Below, one piece after another: positions 26,053 to 35,109 of a stretch of 51,483 nt of DNA (its first letter is position 1; each line of letters opens with the position of its first letter). The translations under genes were made by a program, and so were the position numbers. The notes below the pieces were generated by a model, which worked only from the letters and a program-made list of their open reading frames with translations, was not told the origin of the DNA and did no database searches. The DNA comes from Betaproteobacteria bacterium (GTDB lineage Bacteria; Pseudomonadota; Gammaproteobacteria; Burkholderiales; Casimicrobiaceae): the NCBI GenBank assembly GCA_005881895.1, contig VBCG01000112.1, forward strand, positions 1 to 51,483, read 5' to 3'.

Positions 26053-26684
26053 GCCTCCGGCGGCGCCAACGCGAGCAGCGCGTCGCGTGTTCGCGCGACG
26101 AACGTCTCCTTGTCTTCGTGTGCTCGAAGCCGTAACGGCGCGCCGATCGTGATCGTGCAAAGCAGCGGCACGGGAAAAAATCGTCCTTTCGGCATCACAC
26201 GACTCAAGTTTTCGATCCATACCGGCAGGAACTCGACGTCGGGGCACGCGACGGCGAGATGATAGACGCCCGACTTGAACGGAAGAAGTCGCGCGTCCGT
26301 CGTGTTGCGCGTCCCCTCGGGAAAAACGATCAGCGCATCGCCGCTTTCAAGCGCCGCCGCCATCCTCCGGATCGGATCGTCCTTGCCCGCCGCGTGACTC
26401 CGGTCGATCAACACGGAGCGGAACAGCCGATCGGCGGCGAAGCGGCGAATCGCGTCCTTGCTCCAGTAATCGAGACCCGCGACGGGCCGCGTACGTTCGC
26501 GTAAATCGTGCGGCAGACACGCCCATACGAGAACGAAATCGGCGTGGCTCGCATGATTCGCATAGTAGACGCGCGGTCCTGCGACGGGCGCGCACCCCTG
26601 CCAGCGCGCCCGAGCGCCGGTGATCGCCCGCGCAAAGCCGCAGATCGCGCTTGCCAGGATCGGTTCGACCCACGGCAATGTCAT
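26049..26684 (-). CDS. Lysophospholipid acyltransferase, PlsC-like
   Basis: The product is 211 residues with the acyltransferase box NHASHAD (N-H-x4-D type) near residue 42 and the glycerophosphate-binding FPEGTRN near residue 122. Both catalytic His and Asp are present. It likely transfers acyl chains to a lysophospholipid or related acceptor at the inner membrane. The ATG at 26684 overlaps the PAP2-DSP gene stop. An extended frame upstream is shadow sequence. Confidence 0.9.
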   Translation of the reverse strand: MTLPWVEPILASAICGFARAITGARARWQGCAPVAGPRVYYANHASHADFVLVWACLPHDLRERTRPVAGLDYWSKDAIRRFAADRLFRSVLIDRSHAAGKDDPIRRMAAALESGDALIVFPEGTRNTTDARLLPFKSGVYHLAVACPDVEFLPVWIENLSRVMPKGRFFPVPLLCTITIGAPLRLRAHEDKETFVARTRDALLALAPPEA

Positions 26685-28033
26685 TGCGCGGCGACGAATG
26701 CACGCAGCGCGACTGCGTGATCGGCATGCAAAACGACGTTTGCACGCGCGGCGCGAATCATGGCCACCGCGGCGTCCACACTTGTCGCGCGGCCCGTGGC
26801 CAAAAGCCACGCCGCCGCTGCGCAGGCGCTACGCGAGTAGCCGAGCGCGCAGCAGACCAGCACTGGACCTTGTTTACGCAAACGCTCGATCGCGTTCGCT
26901 GCCGAAGTAAGCGTCTCGCGCGAGGGGGTGGTCAAATCCAGCACCGGAAAAACCGCGAGCGTGCGGGCGCCGGGTGTTACCGACAGCTCGGCCGTCAAAT
27001 CGACGAGCGTGGCGAAAGGTGATGCCGTCATTTCGCGGCGCGTCGGCGTGCGTCCGATCCAGACGGCATCGGCAAGGTGCGAGGGCGCGGGATAAACGCG
27101 CGTCCACCAGCGGGAATTGACCCACGCTCCCGCCAGATAGGGTGCGAGAAGCCACCGCGTCGCGAGGCTCAAGCCACCGTCATCGCCTTTCTGGAATCCG
27201 TTGGCGCCGACCGCTGCATAAATGAGCGCAACAAGTCCGAGCGATAGCGCAGGCCAAAAAAGCCACAAAGCGACGCCCTCGATTGCCGTGGCAATCGCGA
27301 CTACTGTGACGGCGCCGAGCAAATAAAACGCAGCGATCCGCATTCGGTGCGGGTCGCGCGACCAGGCAAAGGACGGCTGCTGTCGGGCGTCGTTCGGCCA
27401 GAGCCATACGCAAAGCCAGCCCAGTGCGAATCCAGTCGGGATGTCGATGAAATGGTGTTGGTAAGTGGTCAACACCGAAGCGCAGATCAATAGAAACACT
27501 GCGTCGACGATAAATCGTCCCGCGCGGGAGACTTTGCTCGCGTAGAGAACCCACAAAATGACGGCGAGCGCAATATGCAGTGACGGAATCTGGTTGAACG
27601 GCCGATCGAAACCCAGCAACACGTCGAAGAGAAATCCAAATGCGCCATCGACGGCGGGCCGCTCGAACGTGAAGCGATACGGGAATGCGATGAAACAGAA
27701 GACAGCTGCGACTTGCGCCGTCAACAACCGCTTCGCGTGGGTGTCGAGCTCACGGCGCGACGTGCAGACGAAGAGCGACAGTCCGTAGAGCAGATCGATG
27801 ATCCAATACGGAACGATTGTCCACGGCCAAAAAGGAATCGCGTGCTCCCAGTCGAACACGATCGACGGAACAGTCGACCGTTGCGCGGCGATCCAATTGG
27901 CAAATCCATACGAGATGAAGAACAATGGCGCGAGCACCGCAAGCCACGCGATGGCGCGGCGCCAGGGACGCTCGGCCACAACGTGTTCCCGTGTCCCGCG
28001 AGCGGGAGAAGGGTCAGAGATGAGGGCGCTCAC
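26681..28033 (-). CDS. PAP2-family phosphatase/transferase fused to a dual-specificity phosphatase
   Basis: About 450 residues. The first ~300 form a multi-pass PAP2 domain of the type seen near inositolphosphorylceramide-synthase-like proteins: HAIPFWPWTIVPYWIIDLLYG, FNQIPSLHIA (catalytic His region) and YQHHFIDIPTGFALGW. The last ~140 residues are a phosphatase domain with the P-loop VCCALGYSRSA (Cys-x5-Arg) and an upstream general-acid candidate in PVLDLTTP. Together they could release and exchange phosphorylated head groups. I chose GTG 28033; a TTG at 28072 is also in frame. Confidence 0.88.
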   Translation of the reverse strand: MSALISDPSPARGTREHVVAERPWRRAIAWLAVLAPLFFISYGFANWIAAQRSTVPSIVFDWEHAIPFWPWTIVPYWIIDLLYGLSLFVCTSRRELDTHAKRLLTAQVAAVFCFIAFPYRFTFERPAVDGAFGFLFDVLLGFDRPFNQIPSLHIALAVILWVLYASKVSRAGRFIVDAVFLLICASVLTTYQHHFIDIPTGFALGWLCVWLWPNDARQQPSFAWSRDPHRMRIAAFYLLGAVTVVAIATAIEGVALWLFWPALSLGLVALIYAAVGANGFQKGDDGGLSLATRWLLAPYLAGAWVNSRWWTRVYPAPSHLADAVWIGRTPTRREMTASPFATLVDLTAELSVTPGARTLAVFPVLDLTTPSRETLTSAANAIERLRKQGPVLVCCALGYSRSACAAAAWLLATGRATSVDAAVAMIRAARANVVLHADHAVALRAFVAAQ

Positions 28034-28937
28034 GGCGCGCCTCAGCCTCTTTGAGCTTCCGTGCCGACTCAAGCACCCTAACGCCGGCCTCGTGCGACGA
28101 CTCGCGATCGACGACGATCCCTACGTGGGACCCCGCGCCGGCTGCTCGCGTTGCCAGCGAAACAGTGAAGATGCCCCACTCGTCGATTCGTTGCTCGAGC
28201 TTGCGAAAACCGGCGCTCTCGACCAACTGATCCATTTCCGCCTGCGTGCGCCGGCGCATCACCCATGGAAGACCGCCGCGATGACTCGTGAGCGCACGCG
28301 CGATCAATTCGAGCTGCGGATGCCACGGCTGCCCCGTATAAAGAAGAAGTCCACCTTCGGGGATCGCATCGGCTAGACCGGCGAGCGACGTGCGCACCAG
28401 CGCGTTGTCGGGAAAGAGCTCGTACAATCCCGAAACGATGCCGATCGTCGGGCGCGGCGTGATGCCGGCAAGACTCGCACGATCGAATGCGTCGCCGCGA
28501 ACGAACTTGGCGACCCGCCCGAGACCCTTGGCACGAATCAGCGCGCTGCCCTGATCGACGTTGAGCTCGCTGTAATCACGCAAGAGAACGGAATCCGGTG
28601 CCGTCGGCGCGCCATCGAGTGCCTCCAGCACATAACGGCCGTGTCCCGCGGCAATGTCGACGATGCGCACGAACATACCGGCAGAACGCGCGAGCCCAAT
28701 CGCCTTGCGGAGCAGCTCTTCGAGATGCAGCTTGCGTTGCCGAATGCCGCGCCATCCGATCGATTCGAGATAGTTACGATCGATGAGCTTGCCGAGCAAA
28801 GTTGCGCCGCCCGCGCGATTGCGATAGACGTAGTCGAGCGTGCTGCCGGAATCGAAGCCGGTCTTGCGGCCAAGCGCGATCCCCTCGGATAGCGCCGCGC
28901 CGGCGGTGAGGCCCGCTTTCGTCGCCGCCCAATACAT
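28014..28937 (-). CDS. SAM-dependent methyltransferase, split from the hydrolase by a frameshift
   Basis: The 307-residue frame starts MYWAATKAGLTAGAALSEG. A class I methyltransferase fold follows, with motif I VDIAAGHGRYVLEAL and later LLLYTGQPWHPQLELIARAL. In relatives as I recall them this is the second half of one hydrolase-methyltransferase protein. Here the join reads ATGTATGTATTGG where ATGTATTGG is expected: a 4-bp tandem duplication shifts frame and also creates an ATG at 28937 in the methyltransferase frame. It may therefore still be translated separately. Its last bases overlap the PAP2-DSP gene. Confidence 0.78.
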   Translation of the reverse strand: MYWAATKAGLTAGAALSEGIALGRKTGFDSGSTLDYVYRNRAGGATLLGKLIDRNYLESIGWRGIRQRKLHLEELLRKAIGLARSAGMFVRIVDIAAGHGRYVLEALDGAPTAPDSVLLRDYSELNVDQGSALIRAKGLGRVAKFVRGDAFDRASLAGITPRPTIGIVSGLYELFPDNALVRTSLAGLADAIPEGGLLLYTGQPWHPQLELIARALTSHRGGLPWVMRRRTQAEMDQLVESAGFRKLEQRIDEWGIFTVSLATRAAGAGSHVGIVVDRESSHEAGVRVLESARKLKEAEARRERPHL

Positions 28938-29922
28938 ACATTCCGCGCAACGACAACGACGGAAGCGGTGCCGCGAGCGCGTCGGTCTCTTGTTTCGTAT
29001 AGCCTGCCTTGTCGGCGTCGCGCAAATCGGGATGCTCGAACCGTCGATCGAACGTACGCAGCAGAAAGTCACGCGCCTTTGTGATCGCGGACGCGCGGTC
29101 GCGCTCGCCCAGCGTGTCGTGATAGAAGCCGTCAAGAACGTGACGCTCCTTGATCGGCGAGCCCAATCGCTCGAAGAACCGGTGCTGCGGGGCGTGATGG
29201 ACAACCCAGTCGGCGCCTGAAACAAGCAATTGCGTGGGTATGACGATCGCTTGGGCGTCGGCGACGATCCGCTCGGCCGTCTCGTAGAGCGACAGTAGGA
29301 TATTGACCGAGATCGGCCGCGTTATCAGCGGATCGGCGTCATAGCTTGCCATTCGTTCCGGGTCATGCGTCAGGAACTTCGCCTTGACGTAGCTGTTGAC
29401 GAAAAAACGGCCGCGCAGCTTCTGCATAAGCGCGAGACCCGCGCGCGCGAAAGGCACGTACAGCTTGACCTTGAAGGCCGGCGACGCGAGCACCATGCAG
29501 CGAATCCGCGGCGCATAATCGTGCGCCCACGTCGCCACGAGCACGGCGCCCACGCTTTGCGCAACGACGCCAATATCTTCCACGGCAAATCGATGCCGGT
29601 CGGCGATGTGGTCGATGAACGTCTGCACGTCGCGCACCGACGTGCCGAGGCTCGGACTGAAGCCGCGCGGTCCGGGCGAGCGCCCATGCCCGCGTGCGTC
29701 CCAAGCGAAACAATCAAATTGCGGCAGATCGAGCTCGTCGGGTAAATGGGCGATCCTGCCCGAATGTTCGTGGCCGCGATGGAAGAATACGAGTGCACCG
29801 CGTACCGGCTGTTGCGTCGCCGGCCAATGCCGATAAAACAAATCGACGTTATCGTGCGTGCGAAACGTCGACTCGATCACGGGACGTTTTGTCGACAACG
29901 GCGCCGCGACAACATCATTCAT
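28774..29922 (-). CDS. Alpha/beta hydrolase (lysophospholipase-like), frameshifted before its methyltransferase half
   Basis: The first ~327 residues are a serine hydrolase of the monoglyceride-lipase/lysophospholipase group. FFHRGHEHSGR and DARGHGRSPG precede the nucleophile elbow AQSVGA. The Asp in VSGADWVV and the His in DGFYHD complete the triad. After RGMY (28939) the frame leaves the family and runs into ~54 unrelated residues, because of the 4-bp duplication at the join to the methyltransferase. A good ribosome-binding site (TAAGGAGA) precedes ATG 29922. The hydrolase alone looks catalytically complete. Confidence 0.82.
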   Translation of the reverse strand: MNDVVAAPLSTKRPVIESTFRTHDNVDLFYRHWPATQQPVRGALVFFHRGHEHSGRIAHLPDELDLPQFDCFAWDARGHGRSPGPRGFSPSLGTSVRDVQTFIDHIADRHRFAVEDIGVVAQSVGAVLVATWAHDYAPRIRCMVLASPAFKVKLYVPFARAGLALMQKLRGRFFVNSYVKAKFLTHDPERMASYDADPLITRPISVNILLSLYETAERIVADAQAIVIPTQLLVSGADWVVHHAPQHRFFERLGSPIKERHVLDGFYHDTLGERDRASAITKARDFLLRTFDRRFEHPDLRDADKAGYTKQETDALAAPLPSLSLRGMYVLGGDESGPHRRRGAIRGDRAWPQDRLRFRQHARLRLSQSRGRRNFARQAHRS

Positions 29923-29944
29923 CGCATGTTCTCCTTAGGGCCTG

Positions 29945-30553
29945 TTAACAGTCCCTAGCTTCGGCGATCGCGCTTTGCACGCGGTTCGCGACTGTTACAG
30001 CGAGCAGCGCGGCGAAGAGCGGCAGCGCCATCGCGATCCAATCGGGAAGCGTTCCGCCAAGCCCGATCCACAATCCGAGCGCGCCGAAAGCGAACGCGCG
30101 ATCGCTCTTGCCGAAGGGACCGTCAAAGCGCCGTGATGCGCCGACTGTCGTACCCATGATGCCCGCGAATTCGGTGACGATCGCGAGGACAATGACCACG
30201 GAGAGCCAAACCCCCGAGAACGGTGGAAGCCATGCGAAGGGCGCATACAGCGCCGCGTCGGAAATGACATCTCCCAATTCATTCAGATACGCGCCGAGGC
30301 GGCTTTCCTGGTTGAATTCGCGCGCAAGCATGCCGTCGAGCGCGTTCAACGCCATGCGAGCGAACATCCAGATCGGGATCAGCAGAAACGGCGTGCGCTC
30401 GGGCGCATGCCAGGCGACGAACGCACCCACCGCGATGGAAATCGCCGCGGCGATGATTGTCACTTGATTCGCGGTCACGCCGCTCCGCTCGAGTGCGGCC
30501 GCGACGGGGCGCAACAACGCCTGAAACCGCGGCTTCAACGCGTAGATCGACAC
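29945..30553 (-). CDS. CDP-alcohol phosphatidyltransferase
   Basis: The product is about 202 residues with several membrane segments. The signature is LDGMLAREFNQESRLGAYLNELGDVISD, a CDP-alcohol phosphotransferase motif in which the third acidic position is Asn rather than Asp. The enzyme joins a CDP-activated lipid to an alcohol head group such as inositol phosphate, glycerol phosphate or another polyol. I chose GTG 30553 behind GAGGGGGAA; a start at 30586 is also open. It heads the lipid cluster, 22 bases before the hydrolase gene. Confidence 0.87.
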   Translation of the reverse strand: MSIYALKPRFQALLRPVAAALERSGVTANQVTIIAAAISIAVGAFVAWHAPERTPFLLIPIWMFARMALNALDGMLAREFNQESRLGAYLNELGDVISDAALYAPFAWLPPFSGVWLSVVIVLAIVTEFAGIMGTTVGASRRFDGPFGKSDRAFAFGALGLWIGLGGTLPDWIAMALPLFAALLAVTVANRVQSAIAEARDC

Positions 30554-30678
30554 GCGTTCCCCCTCCCTCGCGCGAGATCGGCGCACGCGGGAATGACGTG
30601 CGACGACGGGCGTCTGGCGCGCAGTTTACCGCAGGCGGCGCGTGATCAGCGCATGAGAAGCGCGACTTGCACCCATCG

Positions 30679-31146
30679 TCACGGCTCTTCGTAGATCGCT
30701 TGGCGAGCACGGGTCACGGCGTCCTCGGGTGAGGCGCCGGATGCCTCCTTGTCATCTTCAACTGCTGCGCCGTTGCGTCTGCGCAAAATCGCACACCAGA
30801 CGATGCCGCCGCCCAGCAGCAATCCGAAGGGACCGATCCACAAGAGCCACGTGTTGCGTTGGAGCGGCGGCTTGTAAAGCACGAAGTCGCCGTAGCGAGC
30901 GACGAGGTATTGCTTGATCTCGGCGTCGCTCTTTCCTGAAGTCGCGAGTGCGCGTACTTCGCGGCGAAGGTCTTCGGCGAGCGGCGCGTTGGAGTCCGCG
31001 AGCGTCTGATTCTGGCAGACGAGGCAGCGCAATTCCGCTTCGAGTCGTTTGAGACGCCCCTCGAACTCGATATCGTTCAGCGCCTGGGCGGCCGCGGTTA
31101 ACGCCGTGAAAGCAGCGGCAAGGAAAACCAGCAGTCGAGCCCTCAT
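30679..31146 (-). CDS. ccmH: Cytochrome c maturation protein CcmH
   Basis: The 155-residue protein has a signal peptide, the haem-ligation motif LRCLVCQNQTLADSNA (LRCxxCQ) and a C-terminal membrane anchor (TWLLWIGPFGLLLGGGIVW). It reduces apocytochrome c cysteines and works with CcmF and CcmI in attaching haem. It is the last gene of the ccm operon. CcmI is encoded at the other end, so this is the short form, not a CcmH-CcmI fusion. It overlaps ccmG by four bases. Confidence 0.94.
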   Translation of the reverse strand: MRARLLVFLAAAFTALTAAAQALNDIEFEGRLKRLEAELRCLVCQNQTLADSNAPLAEDLRREVRALATSGKSDAEIKQYLVARYGDFVLYKPPLQRNTWLLWIGPFGLLLGGGIVWCAILRRRNGAAVEDDKEASGASPEDAVTRARQAIYEEP

Positions 31147-31679
31147 GACTTTTGCAGCTCGCGCACGAGCGGCAGGATTTTCTGATCAAGCGCTTCGGCC
31201 GTCACCGGGCCGATCTGCTTGAAGCGGATCACACCTTGCTTGTCGACGACGAACGTTTCGGGAACGCCGTAGACGCCGAAGTCGATGCCGACGCGTCCGT
31301 CCTGATCGACGATCGACACGCGATACGGATTGCCGTTTTGAGCGAGCCACGCCCGTCCATCCTCGGGTTTGTCCTTGTAGTCGAGCCCGACAACGGGCAC
31401 GACGTCGGCGCTCGCGAGTCGCATGAGCAGTGGATGCTCAGTGCGGCACGAGACGCACCACGACGCCCAGACGTTCAACAGCCACACTTGGCCCTTCATA
31501 TCGTCGCTTGTCAACGTCTTGGCCGGTTCATGCAGCGTGGAGAGCGCAAAGGCGGGCGCGGGTTTACCGATCAGCGGCGAGGGCACTTCACGAGGATCGA
31601 GCGACAAGCCGACCCACAGGAACACCAGCAGAACGGCGAAGACCGCGAGCGGCAAAATAAGACGCCAGGATTTCATCAA
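31143..31679 (-). CDS. ccmG: Thiol:disulfide interchange protein CcmG/DsbE
   Basis: The product is 178 residues with an N-terminal membrane anchor and a periplasmic thioredoxin fold. The active site is VWASWCVSCRTEHP (CXXC), followed by VDQDGRVGIDFGVYGVPETFVVDKQG, which includes the family cis-Pro GVPE stretch. It supplies reductant to CcmH and apocytochrome c. It lies ten bases downstream of ccmF. Confidence 0.95.
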   Translation of the reverse strand: MMKSWRLILPLAVFAVLLVFLWVGLSLDPREVPSPLIGKPAPAFALSTLHEPAKTLTSDDMKGQVWLLNVWASWCVSCRTEHPLLMRLASADVVPVVGLDYKDKPEDGRAWLAQNGNPYRVSIVDQDGRVGIDFGVYGVPETFVVDKQGVIRFKQIGPVTAEALDQKILPLVRELQKS

Positions 31680-31689
31680 AGAGGGCCGA

Positions 31690-33678
31690 TCAGGCAGCCT
31701 GCGCGGCGCGCACCATGGGAGCGAAACGTTCTTTCACCGTCAATCGGTAGCGGCGATCCGAAATGGCGAGGAAGGCGCCGACCGCCATCAACAAGCAGCC
31801 AAACCAGATCCAGTCGACAAAAGGCTTCACATAGATGCGCACGCCCCATGCGCCGTTCAACGCGTTTTCAGTGACAGGCTCGCCCAGTGAAACGTATTTG
31901 TCACCGAGAAATCCCGTGTCGATCGCCGCCTCGGTCATCGTCTGTCCCGATGCGACATACATTCTTTTTTCGGGGTGCAGCGTGTCGAGCACCTTGCCGT
32001 CGCGCGTGACGTCGACAGTGCCGACCAGTGCGTCGTAGTTCGCACCGCTCGCCGGCGCGACGCCGCGAAACGTGAACGCGTAGCCGCCCACCGCAACGCT
32101 TTGACCGACATTCAGACGCACGTCGCGCTCGACTTCGTAACCTTTCACCAGCGTAACGCCGGCAATGAACACCGCGACGCCGAAATGCGCGAGCAGCATG
32201 CCGTACCACGCGCGCGGATGCGCGCGGAGCTTCGCGACGACCCCGCGCTGCGGCGAAGCACGAACGCGTTGCAGCAGCGCGACGATTGTCGATCCCGCGA
32301 CCCACGCGGAGAGCAGTACGCCTAGTGCAATCAACGGCGTCCAGCGGCCGAGGATAAAGGGCAACGCCATCGCCGTGACGATCGCCGCGCCAAACGCCCA
32401 CTTGAGACGTGTCGCGAGATCCGGCAAGGACGCCTTGCGCCATGCGGAAAGCGGACCGATGCCCATCAGGAATACGAGCGGCGCCATCAGTGGGACGAAC
32501 ACGGCTTCGAAATAGGGCGGTCCGACGGAAATCTTGCCGAGCCCGAGCGCGTCGAGGAACAGCGGGTACAACGTGCCGAGCATCACAGTCCCTAACGCTG
32601 CGATGAAGAGAATATTGTTCGCAAGCAGCATCGATTCGCGCGAGATCGCCGCGAAAGCGGCGCCGCCGCCTACGGCACCCGCGCGCGCAGCGTAGAGGGC
32701 GAGGGAACCGCCGATGACGATCGCGAGGAACACGAGGATGAAAACACCGCGCGCCGGATCGGTCGCGAACGCGTGCACCGACGTGAGCACGCCGGAGCGG
32801 ACGAGAAACGTGCCGACCAGCGACAACGAAAACGCGATGATTGCGAGCAGCACGGTCCAGCTTCGAAACGCGCCGCGTTTCTCAGTGACGGCAAGCGAAT
32901 GAATCAACGCGGTACCCGCGAGCCACGGCATGAACGACGCATTCTCGACCGGATCCCAGAACCACCATCCGCCCCAGCCGAGCTCGTAATACGCCCAGGC
33001 GCTGCCGAGCGCGATGCCGATCGTCAAGAAGCCCCAGGCGACGGTCGTCCAAGGGCGCGACCAACGTGCCCACGTTGCGTCGAGCCGGCCGCCGATCAGT
33101 GCGGCAATCGCGAACGCGAACGCGACGGAGAACCCGACGTAGCCCATGTAGAGCATCGGCGGGTGAATCACCATGCCGGGATCCTGCAGGAGCGGATTCA
33201 GGTCCTGCCCTTCGGGCGCAGCGGGAATCAGCCGCGCGAACGGATTCGATGTCAGTAACAGAAAGAACAAAAATCCGACGGCGATGCCCCCCATGATTGC
33301 CAGCACGCGCGCGACGACGACAGCGGGCAGATTGCGTGAAAACAGCGTCACCGCGCCGGCCCAGCCCGTGAGCATCAGCAACCACAGCAGCAGCGAGCCT
33401 TCGTGCGATCCCCACGTTGCCGCGAAGCGATAATACGAAGGCAATCTCGAGTTCGAGTGCAGTGCGACGTTCTCCACCGAAAAATCGCTGGTCAGAAAGC
33501 TCCAAGCGAGACAGCCGAACGCGAACGCCACCAGCAGGAACAAAATGCGCGCCGCGGGGCGCGCCATCGCCATCAAAGCGACGTCGTTACGCGACGCACC
33601 GACGAGCGGCAACGTTCCCAACGCCAACGCGGCAAGAAGCGCGACGATCAACGCAAAGTGGCCGAGCTCCGGAATCAT
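31690..33678 (-). CDS. ccmF: Haem lyase CcmF
   Basis: This is a 662-residue membrane protein with about 15 hydrophobic segments. The WWD domain is present ([27 protein letters not shown]), as are conserved periplasmic histidines. It is the haem lyase core of System I that, with CcmH and CcmI, attaches haem to CXXCH motifs. The ATG overlaps the ccmE stop (ATGA). The length is normal for the family. Confidence 0.96.
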   Translation of the reverse strand: MIPELGHFALIVALLAALALGTLPLVGASRNDVALMAMARPAARILFLLVAFAFGCLAWSFLTSDFSVENVALHSNSRLPSYYRFAATWGSHEGSLLLWLLMLTGWAGAVTLFSRNLPAVVVARVLAIMGGIAVGFLFFLLLTSNPFARLIPAAPEGQDLNPLLQDPGMVIHPPMLYMGYVGFSVAFAFAIAALIGGRLDATWARWSRPWTTVAWGFLTIGIALGSAWAYYELGWGGWWFWDPVENASFMPWLAGTALIHSLAVTEKRGAFRSWTVLLAIIAFSLSLVGTFLVRSGVLTSVHAFATDPARGVFILVFLAIVIGGSLALYAARAGAVGGGAAFAAISRESMLLANNILFIAALGTVMLGTLYPLFLDALGLGKISVGPPYFEAVFVPLMAPLVFLMGIGPLSAWRKASLPDLATRLKWAFGAAIVTAMALPFILGRWTPLIALGVLLSAWVAGSTIVALLQRVRASPQRGVVAKLRAHPRAWYGMLLAHFGVAVFIAGVTLVKGYEVERDVRLNVGQSVAVGGYAFTFRGVAPASGANYDALVGTVDVTRDGKVLDTLHPEKRMYVASGQTMTEAAIDTGFLGDKYVSLGEPVTENALNGAWGVRIYVKPFVDWIWFGCLLMAVGAFLAISDRRYRLTVKERFAPMVRAAQAA

Positions 33679-34142
33679 CGCGGATCGCCCTGCGATTGCA
33701 GGCTCGGCATCGTCATGCCCTTATGCGCACGATCGAGCGCGTCCTTTGCCTCGGGCGGCATGTAGTTCTCGTCGTGCTTCGCCAACACTTCGGTTGCGCG
33801 AAACGTCCCATCTGGACCGAGCTTGCCTTGCGCGACGACGCCTTTGCCTTCGCGGAACAAGTCGGGAAGCAATCCGGTGTAGACGACGGGAATCGTCTTC
33901 GCGGTGTCGGTCACGCGAAAGCGCACGGTCAACGAATCGGCATCGCGCGCGAGACTGCCGTTTTCGACGAGGCCGCCGATGCGAAACGCTCGACCCTGCG
34001 GCGCTTCCAGTCCGACGACCTGCGTGGGTGTGAAAAAGAACACGAGATTCGATTGAAACGCGTTCAGGACGAGCGCGGCAGCAACGCCGAGAACGACGAT
34101 GCCGGCGCCGATCCACGCGAAACGTTTATGACGAGGCTTCAC
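33675..34142 (-). CDS. ccmE: Haem chaperone CcmE
   Basis: The product is 155 residues with one N-terminal membrane anchor and an OB-fold periplasmic domain. The haem-binding His lies in [18 protein letters not shown], matching the CcmE pattern H-D-E-x-Y-x-P. It holds haem covalently on its way from CcmABCD to CcmF. It lies four bases after ccmD and overlaps ccmF. Confidence 0.95.
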   Translation of the reverse strand: MKPRHKRFAWIGAGIVVLGVAAALVLNAFQSNLVFFFTPTQVVGLEAPQGRAFRIGGLVENGSLARDADSLTVRFRVTDTAKTIPVVYTGLLPDLFREGKGVVAQGKLGPDGTFRATEVLAKHDENYMPPEAKDALDRAHKGMTMPSLQSQGDPR

Positions 34143-34146
34143 GCCT

Positions 34147-34341
34147 TCATGCCATTCCTGCCGGATCGAGCGACGAGCGCGTCGTCACCGGCATTTCGGG
34201 CTCCGCAAGCTTCGCTTCGACGAGGGTTCGACGCCGGCGCGCCCTAAGCATCAAAAGCTCGACCGCGATGACGAGCGCGGTGACGCCGTACGCCATCCAG
34301 ACGTACCAGCCGTAGCCGCCCATAGACAAAAAAATGCTCAT
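34147..34341 (-). CDS. ccmD: Haem exporter protein CcmD
   Basis: The 64-residue protein has one membrane segment ([25 protein letters not shown]) followed by a basic stretch [12 protein letters not shown], the standard CcmD design. It promotes release of holo-CcmE from CcmABC. The start overlaps the ccmC stop by four bases. The C-terminal tail after the basic segment is longer than in minimal CcmD proteins. Confidence 0.88.
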   Translation of the reverse strand: MSIFLSMGGYGWYVWMAYGVTALVIAVELLMLRARRRRTLVEAKLAEPEMPVTTRSSLDPAGMA

Positions 34342-35087
34342 ACCACCAGCCTACGCACTTCGGGCAAATGCGAGAGCCACGATGCGCCGCGCTCGCGCTC
34401 GACGATGATTGCGCGCACGCGGATCAGTGCGACGGCAATCGCGTAGCCCCATGTCGCGAGCGTCATCAACCCGAGCGCCGTCACCATGATCGCAGCCATC
34501 TTCGGCGCGGCCGTCATGCTGATCGTCGATCCCTGATGCAGCGTGTTCCACCACTTCACCGAGAAATAAATGATCGGGACATTGACGGCGCCGACGAGCG
34601 TCAGCACCGAGCACGCCTTGTCGGCGCGGCGCGGATCGTCGATCCCGTTGCGTAACGCAATCACGCCGAGATACAGAAAGAGCAGGATCAATTCGGACGT
34701 CATCCGCGCATCCCACGCCCAATACGTGCCCCACGTTGGACGGCCCCAGAAGGCGCCGGTCCACAGTGCGATGAAGGTCATCAGTGCGCCGGTGGGCGCG
34801 AGCGCCTGCGCCATCATCGCGGACAGCCGCGTGTTGTAACCAAGCGCCAGTGCGCTCCAGAACGCCATCACGAGATAAATGAACATCGACATCCACGCGG
34901 CGGGGACGTGGATGAAGATGATTCGATACGCGTCGCCTTGCTGTGCGTCAGTGGGCGCTACGACAAGCCCAATCCACAGTCCGACGAGCGCCAATGCCGC
35001 CGCCGCAGCCGCAAACCACGGCGCCATGCGACCCGCGATCGGGTAGAACGACGCAGGCGAAGCGTAGAGAAACCAGTGGGCGGCCAT
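34338..35087 (-). CDS. ccmC: Haem exporter protein CcmC
   Basis: This is a 249-residue six-pass membrane protein with the WWD-like motif WGRPTWGTYWAWDARMTSELILLFLYLGV and flanking conserved histidines (IIFIHVPAAWMS and WWNTLHQGSTI). It presents haem to CcmE. It is encoded 22 bases downstream of ccmB and overlaps ccmD. Confidence 0.95.
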   Translation of the reverse strand: MAAHWFLYASPASFYPIAGRMAPWFAAAAAALALVGLWIGLVVAPTDAQQGDAYRIIFIHVPAAWMSMFIYLVMAFWSALALGYNTRLSAMMAQALAPTGALMTFIALWTGAFWGRPTWGTYWAWDARMTSELILLFLYLGVIALRNGIDDPRRADKACSVLTLVGAVNVPIIYFSVKWWNTLHQGSTISMTAAPKMAAIMVTALGLMTLATWGYAIAVALIRVRAIIVERERGASWLSHLPEVRRLVV

Positions 35088-35109
35088 GGTGATTTAGATC
35101 AAAAAACCG

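Noticed and set aside
28925-28950. Programmed ribosomal frameshift between the hydrolase and methyltransferase
   Set aside because: No slippery heptamer or stimulatory hairpin is visible; a simple GTAT duplication explains the shift.
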